A DNA stretch of 64,000 bases from an uncultured Clostridia bacterium (GTDB lineage: Bacteria > Bacillota > Clostridia > Oscillospirales > Oscillospiraceae): the NCBI GenBank assembly GCA_945876285.1, contig CAMCNO010000007.1, positions 17,782 to 81,781 of the forward strand, given 5' to 3'. Position 1 is the first letter of the stretch. Each line of letters starts with the position of its first letter. Below the pieces are notes generated by a model, which searched no databases, was not told the DNA's origin, and saw nothing but the letters and a program-made list of their open reading frames with translations. This document shows, one piece after another, positions 34,273 to 41,634 of the stretch. Both the position numbers and the translations under genes were made by a program.

Positions 34273-35649
34273 ATGACAACTTGCAGCAACTGCGGCGCGC
34301 CGCTGAGAGAGGGCGCGGGCTTCTGCTCCGCCTGTGGTACCGCCGTCAACACAGCGGTTTTCTGCAGCCAGTGCGGAACGGAGCTGAGCGCGGGGGACAA
34401 GTTCTGCTACGCCTGCGGCGCCCCGGTGAAGGCAGCCGCGCCCAAGGCCGCCCCGGCTGCCAGAGAGCAGCCCCGCCGGCGGGGCCGTCCCCCCAAGAAC
34501 GCCGCCCCTGCTCCCGCCGAAGAGGTCTCCATGAAGGACACCTATCCCAGCGTGCTGGGCTTTTATGAAAGCCGGTACAAAGCCGTCAGCATCAGCGACC
34601 GGGCAATCGTGTTTAGCCATGGCGGAAGTATTTATCATTTGGACAAGGACCTGCATATGTTGTCTCATGATATTGGATATGGACCGTTCCGGGTTGTCCA
34701 GACCAAAACCGGACTTCGGGTGCTTTCGGAGGAATACGGTGATTCCGGGAGAACCTTGGAGCTGCTGGAGATGGATGACGGGTTGAAGATTCTCTCCCGG
34801 CGGCAGGTGGCCACCCTTCCCGGTGATGATATGCCGGAGGAGTGCGGCTATGCCATGAGTGAGCACTATCTGTTTGTTGTGCGGTATCTGCCGGTGGAAA
34901 ATGAAGACGGTGACACCATTCACCAGGATATCACCTTTACCAGACTTTGTTTGGACAGCGGTGAGGAGCTCGTCCTGTCCGGCAATGACGTGCAGGTGGA
35001 GGGCTGTCCGTTGAGCGGCTGCGGTCAATTGCTGGCTGACAGCGGTACTCTGTATGTTTATGGGGATGTGCAGGAGCGGGACGAGGACGGTGATGCCTCT
35101 TATCCGAGTGTCTTGATGGCGATAGACTTTGACACAGGTACATTCCGTCCTATTTGGAAATCAGAGCGCCGCTTTAGATATCGTGGCCGGCCACAATTCT
35201 TTGATTTCGCCAAGGGCATTATGTGGACCTATCCCCGGGAAATGGAGATGAAGCGCCGGGGCTGGGAGAAATCTCCGGAGAAATACCTTGTCCCCAGAAA
35301 AATCGGGTGGAACACCCCCATTCTGGCTAACTACAAGGTGTGGACTTTGAACGATCAGACAGATTGGAGCCGAAACTTCGGATACTTTGATGGAGAGCAC
35401 GCCTATTTTGCTCCGGATTATTGGCATTTCTATATGGTGGACGCATACGGCAACATTTCCGAGGACTGGAACCCCACAGTCCACGGGCGGACGGAAACCG
35501 CGGTGGTCTGGCCGCAGGGAGGCAAGGTCATTGCCGACCTGCTGGCAGATTACTACTACACCGCCTATCCGCTGGAAAGCTACGCCTGTCCCACATATAA
35601 AGAGACACAGATGCTGAAAGCGGAAGAAGTCCCTGCGTCTGACGACTGA
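34273..35649 (+). CDS. double zinc-ribbon, AT-hook protein with beta-rich C-terminus
   Basis: This protein has 458 residues; the ATG at 34273 has AAGGAG ten bases upstream, while a GTG at 34264 is too close to it. Two zinc ribbons use Cys4/7/18/21 and Cys31/34/45/48. An Ala/Pro-rich linker holds an AT-hook-like RRRGRPPK (68-75). The remaining 370 residues form repeated beta-strand segments with Trp/Tyr/Asp patterns, resembling a WD40- or DUF5050-like propeller. Such zinc-ribbon proteins often act as scaffolds. The AT-hook recalls that of the AddA-like helicase in the same cluster. The composition is a little lower in GC from about 34600 on. Confidence 0.82.
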   Translation: MTTCSNCGAPLREGAGFCSACGTAVNTAVFCSQCGTELSAGDKFCYACGAPVKAAAPKAAPAAREQPRRRGRPPKNAAPAPAEEVSMKDTYPSVLGFYESRYKAVSISDRAIVFSHGGSIYHLDKDLHMLSHDIGYGPFRVVQTKTGLRVLSEEYGDSGRTLELLEMDDGLKILSRRQVATLPGDDMPEECGYAMSEHYLFVVRYLPVENEDGDTIHQDITFTRLCLDSGEELVLSGNDVQVEGCPLSGCGQLLADSGTLYVYGDVQERDEDGDASYPSVLMAIDFDTGTFRPIWKSERRFRYRGRPQFFDFAKGIMWTYPREMEMKRRGWEKSPEKYLVPRKIGWNTPILANYKVWTLNDQTDWSRNFGYFDGEHAYFAPDYWHFYMVDAYGNISEDWNPTVHGRTETAVVWPQGGKVIADLLADYYYTAYPLESYACPTYKETQMLKAEEVPASDD

Positions 35650-35716
35650 CAACGCCGTTTCCTCTTTCACCGCACCGTTCCTGACGGACAGAAACCGATT
35701 ACATACCTGAAACAGC

Positions 35717-35750
35717 ACACCCGTGGGAGATTTCCCACGGGTGTTGTTTG
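35717..35750 (+). terminator. intrinsic terminator
   Basis: A 12-bp stem (35717-35728 with 35733-35744) is followed by TGTTTGTT. It ends the zinc-ribbon gene; a weaker function for the opposite strand is possible. Confidence 0.8.
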
Positions 35751-35764
35751 TTGCAATGCAGTTG

Positions 35765-36016
35765 TTATCCCTGCTGTTCCTTCCAGCGGCGGTATGCTTC
35801 GGGCATGCACTTGGCGCAGGGACGGTAGCCTGCCGCGATAGCGGTCTCCTCGTCGGCAAAGAAGACCCGGTGGGCGACGTACTGGCCCTTGGCGATGTAC
35901 CGCAGGGCGGAGGGGCAGTCCAGCCGACCGTAGATTTTCAGCTTCCGATGGCCGCCCAGGGTGCCGGGGGTCTCGGAGTCGTAGGGCTTGCCGTCTTTTC
36001 CAATGAGATGATACAT
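35765..36016 (-). CDS. stand-alone Ada-type zinc-binding module
   Basis: This protein has 83 residues; GGAG lies upstream of the ATG at 36016. The sequence matches the N-terminal metal-binding domain of Ada: LDCPSALRY, HRVFFADEETAIAAGYRPCAKC, so three Cys are visible (CPS and CAKC). In Ada this domain repairs methylphosphotriesters by self-methylation of a Cys; here no AraC or methyltransferase part follows. Small proteins of this kind are common in Firmicutes with unknown function. It has its own sigma-A promoter. Confidence 0.85.
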   Translation of the reverse strand: MYHLIGKDGKPYDSETPGTLGGHRKLKIYGRLDCPSALRYIAKGQYVAHRVFFADEETAIAAGYRPCAKCMPEAYRRWKEQQG

Positions 36017-36049
36017 ATTTCATCCACTCCTTTGCCGGATTTCGCCTTC

Positions 36050-36079
36050 ATGATACCAACCGGGGACAGGCTCCGTCAA
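36050..36079 (-). promoter_or_regulatory. sigma-A promoter of the Ada-type gene
   Basis: On the minus strand TTGACG (36074-36079), 18-bp spacer, TATCAT (36050-36055). An AAATTT lies just upstream of the -35 but not in the regulon arrangement. Confidence 0.72.
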
Positions 36080-36129
36080 GGAAATTTGACCCTGCCGAGG
36101 CGGATGCCTGTCGAAGTCTGTCGCACTGA

Positions 36130-36159
36130 TGAAATTTGAAAACGGCCTTATGGTAAGGT
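36130..36159 (+). promoter_or_regulatory. ankyrin-regulon promoter, copy G
   Basis: TGAAATTTGAAAA is followed by 11 bp and TAAGGT (36154-36159), with an extended -10 TGG. It serves the ankyrin gene at 36196. Confidence 0.7.
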
Positions 36160-36195
36160 GTTTCATGCAGAAAAGCGTGAAGGAGGAACAAGACC

Positions 36196-38301
36196 TTGAC
36201 GAAGCTGAGAGCACGGATGGAGGAGATTGGAGAACACCTGCGGCTGTTCACGGAGGAGGAAGCCATTTTGGCGGCGGCGGAATTGGGCGATTGGGATCGG
36301 GTGTTTGCCCTGCTGGACGAAATGAAGCGCCCTATGGATCAGGGCGCTGCCGGACAGTGCCTGGAATGGGCGCTGCATCATGCGCCGTGGCAGACCTTCG
36401 ACCGTCTGCTGGACCGTCTGCCGGGGGGAGAGTATGCGGGAAAAACCGTCATCAGAGGTCTCATCACAAACAGGGGAGACAACGACGCTTTGGAGGCCAG
36501 CGGCACTCTGGTCCTGCTGGCTGCGGCCTGCGGAAAGGCGGAGCATCTAAGGTGCCTGCTGGACCACGGCTGGGACGTGAACAGCGCCTCGCCGGACGCG
36601 GCCCGGAGCCTGCGGGCGCGAATTTCCGGAATTTATGCGTCTCAAAAGGTGTTCGCGCCGCCCGCCGAGCCGTACTCCGCCCGCAGAGAGAGTACGCTGT
36701 GCTTTTTGGCGGAGGATGAGGATGAGCACAAGCCCTGGCGCTATGCCCGCGGTGTCCTTCCGGGCGTTACGCCGCTGGCTGCTGCCGTGATCTGCGGACA
36801 GACGGACTGTGCGCGGCTGCTGATGGACTACGGCGCGTGGCGGGAGGAGGCACACTCCGTTGCCAGAGTGCTGATGATGCGCCTGCGGGAGGACGATGCG
36901 CAGTATCAGGCCTGCCGGGAGGCGGTGCTGTCCTACGGAGAGACGCCTCACCCTATGGAGCTGTGGTCGGTCATCCACATCTGCACGCCGGAACAGCTGC
37001 GGGCGGAGCTGAGCCGCTGCCGCTACAGCGACGAAGCCATTGCGGAAGCTGTGATGGAGCTGACGGGTGAGAACTGGCGGAATCCCTTTTGGCGCTACGG
37101 GCAGGAGGTGTCGATGTATGACGGCGAACGGCTGCGCATCCTGGAGCAGTATGCGCCCCAGGTGTTCCGGCAGGAGAACATCGTGGGACGGCTGCTGTAC
37201 TGGGGACTGATGCAGGGTGATGAGGAGGACATGCAGGAGTTTCTGCCGCGCCTGTGTCCGGAGAGGGTGGACCTGTCCATGCTGAGGGGCGCGTTGATGT
37301 ATCCGGGGGCCAGGAGGGTCAGCAGATTCCTGCGGTGTCTGGCCCAGGGACGGACCTGCGTCATGGACCGGGACAGTGTGCCGTGGCATACGTCGCCGCT
37401 GGTGCTGCAGACGCTGTTCAAGTGCGTGACCTTCCTGCCGCCCACTGTCCATGAGGGCGTCAGCGGACTGACCTATGCGATTTTGCGCACCAACAACCTC
37501 AAGCTCATCCGCGGCGCCCTGGAGACGGGCACGATCCCGCCGGAGGAATCCGCCCGGGACCTGCTGGCCTGCCATGCAGAGAGCGAAAGCGGCTCCGCTG
37601 CGGTTCGGGCGGCGATTTTGAGCACCCCACGCCCGGAGGTGACGGAGCACCCGGCTGTGCAGGACCAGACGTCCGCCGGACCGTACCGCTGGGGCGTGGA
37701 GGGAACATGGGAGAGGGCCGTGAAGTCCCATCAGCCCATGGGCGGCCTGCTGCCTCTGGGCTATCCCGGAAACCGGGAGGAGGTGACGCTGGAGTGCGAG
37801 GACGGCGTCTGGTACCTGGATTCGGAATTTGCGGTGATGTGCGTGACTGGCCGCAGTGCCGACGCCGAACGCTGGGTGCGGGACAAAGCGGACAACGCGC
37901 TGCGGCAGGTCTTCTCCCTGCGCCCGGAGGAGCAGGATTATGAGCTGATGGGCACGGCGCTGTGCCTGGCCGCCTTCGCGGGACAGCGTGAGACGGTGGA
38001 GGCGCTGCTGAGTCTGGGCGCGGAGGCGGAGGAGCAGCACATGGGCATGCCCGGTATCCTGCGGCTCGACAACGGCGCCCGGGAGCTGCCCGTGACGGCT
38101 TTGGAGGCCGCAATGGTGCAGGGACACTGGGAGACGGCGCGGCTCCTGCTGCAGCACGGCGCTGTCTGCGATCTAGGACAGAACGCCGTGCAGGCCCTCT
38201 GGCGGCTCTTCCGGCAGGACGACATGGAGGAGGCTGTGCGGCGTCATCTGGAGGGCTATGTGTCCTGTGCTGGAGGAAGGATTCTCTTGACGAAACAATA
38301 G
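36196..38301 (+). CDS. large-type ankyrin-repeat protein (second subtype)
   Basis: This protein has 701 residues from a TTG at 36196 that follows AGGAGGAACAAGACC; no ATG fits the ribosome site. Ankyrin units lie near residues 102-132 (TLVLLAAACGKAEHLRCLLDHG), 190-214, 585-612 and 632-659. The phrases CVTFLPPTVHEGVSGLTYAI and GTIPPEESARDLLACH match the protein at 16763, its closest paralogue. Unlike that gene it has no unknown partner downstream; a convergent gene ends nine bases after its stop. Confidence 0.87.
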   Translation: MTKLRARMEEIGEHLRLFTEEEAILAAAELGDWDRVFALLDEMKRPMDQGAAGQCLEWALHHAPWQTFDRLLDRLPGGEYAGKTVIRGLITNRGDNDALEASGTLVLLAAACGKAEHLRCLLDHGWDVNSASPDAARSLRARISGIYASQKVFAPPAEPYSARRESTLCFLAEDEDEHKPWRYARGVLPGVTPLAAAVICGQTDCARLLMDYGAWREEAHSVARVLMMRLREDDAQYQACREAVLSYGETPHPMELWSVIHICTPEQLRAELSRCRYSDEAIAEAVMELTGENWRNPFWRYGQEVSMYDGERLRILEQYAPQVFRQENIVGRLLYWGLMQGDEEDMQEFLPRLCPERVDLSMLRGALMYPGARRVSRFLRCLAQGRTCVMDRDSVPWHTSPLVLQTLFKCVTFLPPTVHEGVSGLTYAILRTNNLKLIRGALETGTIPPEESARDLLACHAESESGSAAVRAAILSTPRPEVTEHPAVQDQTSAGPYRWGVEGTWERAVKSHQPMGGLLPLGYPGNREEVTLECEDGVWYLDSEFAVMCVTGRSADAERWVRDKADNALRQVFSLRPEEQDYELMGTALCLAAFAGQRETVEALLSLGAEAEEQHMGMPGILRLDNGARELPVTALEAAMVQGHWETARLLLQHGAVCDLGQNAVQALWRLFRQDDMEEAVRRHLEGYVSCAGGRILLTKQ

Positions 38302-38310
38302 GTGTTCACT

Positions 38311-38970
38311 TTAGAAATCAGGCTCTTCATCCCCGAAGAGCTCGTGGAAAAAGCTGTCGAAGTTCACAGGGGAAGGGGAGGCCATATCCGCCTCCATCTC
38401 CAGTTTGGAAGCGAATTCCCGCTCTTTGAACAGCAGGCGGGAGGCCATCACCTTGTTTTCCGGTACAAACATGCTTGTGGGAGGCAGGAAGATCTCATCC
38501 AGCGGAGCTGCGGATTCCTCCAATTCCTCCGAACGGGAGTACCCGTCCTCTACTTCCATCCAGGCATAGCGGCGATACTTGCCGGCGCAGCGGCCGTAGG
38601 CCAGCCGGTAGCGCATGCGTACGCCAGTGAGAAGGATGCGTTCATTCTGCTCGGTTGTGAAGCTGGCGGCGTAGGGAGAAATCTCAACCGGCTCCGTCAG
38701 GTGGGATACCTGAATTGGTTGGATAAAGGGCTGTTTCCAGAATTTCACCTTCTGATCTCCAACCTGGTATTGCCGGTACAGCGACAGGATTTCGTGCTCG
38801 TAGCTATGGGGGTCCGGCTCATTGTCAGGTGCGCTGGGAGTTTGCTGCTCCAGGGAGGCAAAGAAATCGTCCAGCATGGCGGAAGTGCCTGCATAGGGGA
38901 AGAAGTAGCCGCCCGAAGCCAACAGCGTGATTTGGTAAAGCGGGGTATCGGTGGAGAGAGCAATCTTCAT
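38311..38970 (-). CDS. hypothetical protein
   Basis: This protein has 219 residues; GAAGGG lies ten bases before the ATG at 38970. No family recognised. The N-terminus (MKIALSTDTPLYQITLLASGGYFFPYAG) is mildly hydrophobic but lacks a signal-peptide pattern. The middle has RYRLAYGRCAGKYRRYAWMEVEDG, which looks like a beta-rich surface. The C-terminus is acidic (FFHELFGDEEPDF). It is convergent with the ankyrin gene at 36196 and has its own sigma-A promoter, so it lies outside the AAATTTG regulon. Confidence 0.72.
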   Translation of the reverse strand: MKIALSTDTPLYQITLLASGGYFFPYAGTSAMLDDFFASLEQQTPSAPDNEPDPHSYEHEILSLYRQYQVGDQKVKFWKQPFIQPIQVSHLTEPVEISPYAASFTTEQNERILLTGVRMRYRLAYGRCAGKYRRYAWMEVEDGYSRSEELEESAAPLDEIFLPPTSMFVPENKVMASRLLFKEREFASKLEMEADMASPSPVNFDSFFHELFGDEEPDF

Positions 38971-39077
38971 GGCATCAACCCTTCAGCCGCGCGCTGTCCG
39001 CACCAATAGAGAATCGTGTGCGGAGGCAAACGGCCGCCTTTCTTGTGGAATTCTATTTCGGAGACTTCTAACTTTCG

Positions 39078-39106
39078 ATTATAAGGAGAAGCAATCAAAA
39101 AAGCAA
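39078..39106 (-). promoter_or_regulatory. sigma-A promoter
   Basis: On the minus strand TTGCTT (39101-39106), 17-bp spacer, TATAAT (39078-39083). It leaves a leader of about 100 bases before the gene at 38970; TCCGCAC and GTGCGGA arms in that leader could pair. Confidence 0.75.
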
Positions 39107-39139
39107 GCCGGGCGCAGAATGGTGCAGTGCTGCCGCTGA

Positions 39140-39169
39140 TCAAATTTGGACAGAACATGGGTGTACAGT
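39140..39169 (+). promoter_or_regulatory. ankyrin-regulon promoter, copy H (degenerate)
   Basis: TCAAATTTGGACA is followed by 11 bp and TACAGT (39164-39169). An overlapping sigma-A reading, TTGGAC - 17 bp - TATAGC, is also possible, so this copy is the least clear. Confidence 0.5.
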
Positions 39170-39209
39170 ATAGCCAGAAACCTGAATCAAAAGAGAAAAG
39201 GAGACAGCC

Positions 39210-41339
39210 ATGTGGTTCAGTAACCATGATATCGAAACGCTGCACAAGGCCCTGGAGGAACGGAGGCATGCCAAAGTCTATGCTCTGCTGGACGGACTGA
39301 AGGAGAAGCTATCGGGAGAAGATGCGGCAGCGTGTCTGAAGGCGGCGCTGTCCTGCTCACCCGGGGTGTTTTGCCGGGTGCTGGAGCGGTGCAAGCCGGG
39401 TGAGTACGCCGGCTGGGTCAGGGTGGAGCTGGCCAGGGGCCGCGCCGCCTATGTTCGCGGCACCATGCTGACGCTGGCCGCGGCCCTGAACCGGCCGGAG
39501 CATGTGCGTATTCTGCTGGAAGCAGGCCATGACTGCAACAGCGCCGGGTTAGCTTCCGCACAGGCGTTTTTGGACGGTATGGGCTTCCCGGATATCACCA
39601 TGATGGGGGACGCATCGCCGCTCGGAGACCGAAGCGGCGCCAGCTCCGGCGCGATCAATATCAGCGGGCGGGGCAACTGGCAGATCCCCTGCGCTACGCC
39701 GCTGGCTGCGGCGGTGGTGTGCGGCAGCAAGAGGGCTGCACAGGTGCTGCTGCGCTGGCCCGGCGTCTGGAGAGAGGAGAGCGGCGTGGTCTGCCGTGCC
39801 GCCCTCATGGCGCTGGAGCTGTATCAGGACGACCCGCGGCAGGACACAGCGGCACTGGTGTTCCGGGCATCCCGGGGAAAGCGCTTTGACCGGGAACGTC
39901 TAATGGAGACCCGCTGCCTGCGGGTGGAGTATGCCGGGGCCTTCTGCTCGGCGGAGGTCCTCCGCAGCCAACTGGAGGGAGGCTTCTGCGACGAGACCAC
40001 AGCCCGGAAGCTACTGGAGCTGATGGATCAGGAGTCAAGGCGCATGGGGAAGTTTCCCATCCGCGCCTGCGCCGAAAAGCTGCGGCTGCTGGAGCGGTAT
40101 TTCCCCCAGCTCTGCCGGGAATCCTGGGTGACGGGAATCCTGCTGCGGGAGGTGGTTGCCCGGTTTTCGCCCAAGAACACCTGCCCGCAGATGATCCGGC
40201 AGTGGAAGCGGCTTTGCGGGGAGGAGGGAGACCTGACCTGGGCCAGCCTGGAGCTACGGTGGATGCCCCGGAAGCAGCTGCGCATCCTGCTGCAGACGTT
40301 GGGGCAGGATACCCGGCTGGTCATGGATGCCGACGCCGCCGGATTAGGCCCCGCAGCGGAGCATCACACGGTCATGGAGCTTTTGCAGCATGTCCATTTT
40401 CGGCACAACCGGGGCTTGGAGGGGGTCAGCGCCCTTGCGGCGAACCTGACGGCCAGCGGCAATTTGCGGCTGCTTGTCAGAGGCGCGCAGCTGGGCGCAT
40501 TTCAGGGCGAGGAGCCCCAGGCCCTGTTGGCGCATCTGGAGCGCCGGAACCAACCCAACCTGCGGGCGGCTGCGCTTGCCTACGGCAATGTGCGGGACGA
40601 CGGGGAAGAACCGCCCTGGAAGACCTGCTGCCGGAGTCGTAGCTGGTATCGGAGCTGGTTCCCGGAGCCGGAAGCGTATCGGGAATGGCTGGAGGAGCTG
40701 GCTTTTGAAGAGCTTTCGGAGGAGGAGTGCCTGCGCCGCCTGCAGGTCATGGATTACCCGGAGTATGTCGGTAGCTTTTGGCTTGACGAATCGCAGATCA
40801 ATCTGCGGAGAAGCGGGTCGGCTGGTGAAACGGAGTTCTGCGTCAGAAGTCCGGCAGCCGCCGTCTTCTGCGGAACGCAGGAGCAGCCGCTGCGGCTGAT
40901 GATGAAGTATCTGCCGGAGAAGCTGGATAAGAGCTATTTCCTCTCTCTCACCGGGACGCAGTTCCAGCTGATGGGTACGCCTCTGTGTCTGGCAGCAGCC
41001 ATGGGACAGACTGCGTTCGTCAAGCTGCTGCTGGATACCGGCCTCCAGCCTGATGAGCAGGGGCGGGGCGTGGTATCCGCCATCGCCCGGTGGGGATATT
41101 CGCAGCGGTGCCTGACGCCGTTGATGGCGGCGATTTTGTTCGGACAGGAGGAGACCGCCAGACTGCTGCTGGGCGCAGGCGCGCAGTGCGACTTTTCCAA
41201 GCCGGAGTACCAGCTCCTCCTGCGGATGGGAAATGAAGACGCCTACGAATTGGCGGCCTGCCTGCCGGGCGTAGGGTTCGAGAAGCTCACACCGGAACAA
41301 CTGGATGCGCTGAAATACGAGCAAAACATCGATCTGTGA
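39210..41339 (+). CDS. large-type ankyrin-repeat protein
   Basis: This protein has 709 residues behind AAAAGGAG. Ankyrin units lie near residues 83-113 (MLTLAAALNRPEHVRILLEAG), 161-185, 588-616 and 633-660 (LMAAILFGQEETARLLLGAG). It is the closest paralogue of the protein at 9658: the two share blocks such as ALELYQDDPRQ/ALELYRGDPRQ and similar lengths. No MoxR, VWA or unknown partner gene adjoins it. It is the last gene of the ankyrin cluster before the defence-like island. Confidence 0.88.
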   Translation: MWFSNHDIETLHKALEERRHAKVYALLDGLKEKLSGEDAAACLKAALSCSPGVFCRVLERCKPGEYAGWVRVELARGRAAYVRGTMLTLAAALNRPEHVRILLEAGHDCNSAGLASAQAFLDGMGFPDITMMGDASPLGDRSGASSGAINISGRGNWQIPCATPLAAAVVCGSKRAAQVLLRWPGVWREESGVVCRAALMALELYQDDPRQDTAALVFRASRGKRFDRERLMETRCLRVEYAGAFCSAEVLRSQLEGGFCDETTARKLLELMDQESRRMGKFPIRACAEKLRLLERYFPQLCRESWVTGILLREVVARFSPKNTCPQMIRQWKRLCGEEGDLTWASLELRWMPRKQLRILLQTLGQDTRLVMDADAAGLGPAAEHHTVMELLQHVHFRHNRGLEGVSALAANLTASGNLRLLVRGAQLGAFQGEEPQALLAHLERRNQPNLRAAALAYGNVRDDGEEPPWKTCCRSRSWYRSWFPEPEAYREWLEELAFEELSEEECLRRLQVMDYPEYVGSFWLDESQINLRRSGSAGETEFCVRSPAAAVFCGTQEQPLRLMMKYLPEKLDKSYFLSLTGTQFQLMGTPLCLAAAMGQTAFVKLLLDTGLQPDEQGRGVVSAIARWGYSQRCLTPLMAAILFGQEETARLLLGAGAQCDFSKPEYQLLLRMGNEDAYELAACLPGVGFEKLTPEQLDALKYEQNIDL

Positions 41340-41400
41340 TGAAAAGGACCGTTGTGAAGGAGTATTGAAATTATCCGTTCAAAGTATTAGCAACTGGCCT

Positions 41401-41460
41401 TCTGGACAGAATCCTCGATTTTAGCCGATTCTTGCAAAAACATAGAATCAAGGATATAAT
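41401..41460 (+). promoter_or_regulatory. shared defence promoter, copy 1 (STAND gene)
   Basis: TTGCAA (41432-41437), 17-bp spacer, TATAAT (41455-41460). The inverted repeat GATTCT (41427-41432) and AGAATC (41444-41449) overlaps the -35 and spacer. About 60 bp are nearly identical to the promoter at 44517-44577, which suggests the same repressor or activator. Confidence 0.8.
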
Positions 41461-41498
41461 CCCAGCAGGAGTCTGCCGGTTCGGAGCGTGTAGTTTAG

Positions 41499-41515
41499 TT
41501 GGGTGAAACACCCAA
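41499..41515 (+). other. leader hairpin of the STAND gene
   Basis: A perfect seven-bp stem TTGGGTG-AAA-CACCCAA lies in the untranslated leader, about 40 bases after the -10. No T-run follows, so it is not a terminator; it may act on mRNA stability. Confidence 0.45.
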
Positions 41516-41634
41516 TCCGGTAAAGCTAGACAGGCAGAAATGTCAAATGATAGGCAAGGATGCGCAGGCGTGGTCAGGGAGCCGCTGACACGGCCGTGCA
41601 TATCTCTGAGATGACCAACGAGGAGATGACACGT

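Noticed and set aside
41497..41515. Terminator or riboswitch before the STAND gene
   Set aside because: The small hairpin has no T-run and no conserved riboswitch core was recognisable; it is listed only as a leader hairpin.
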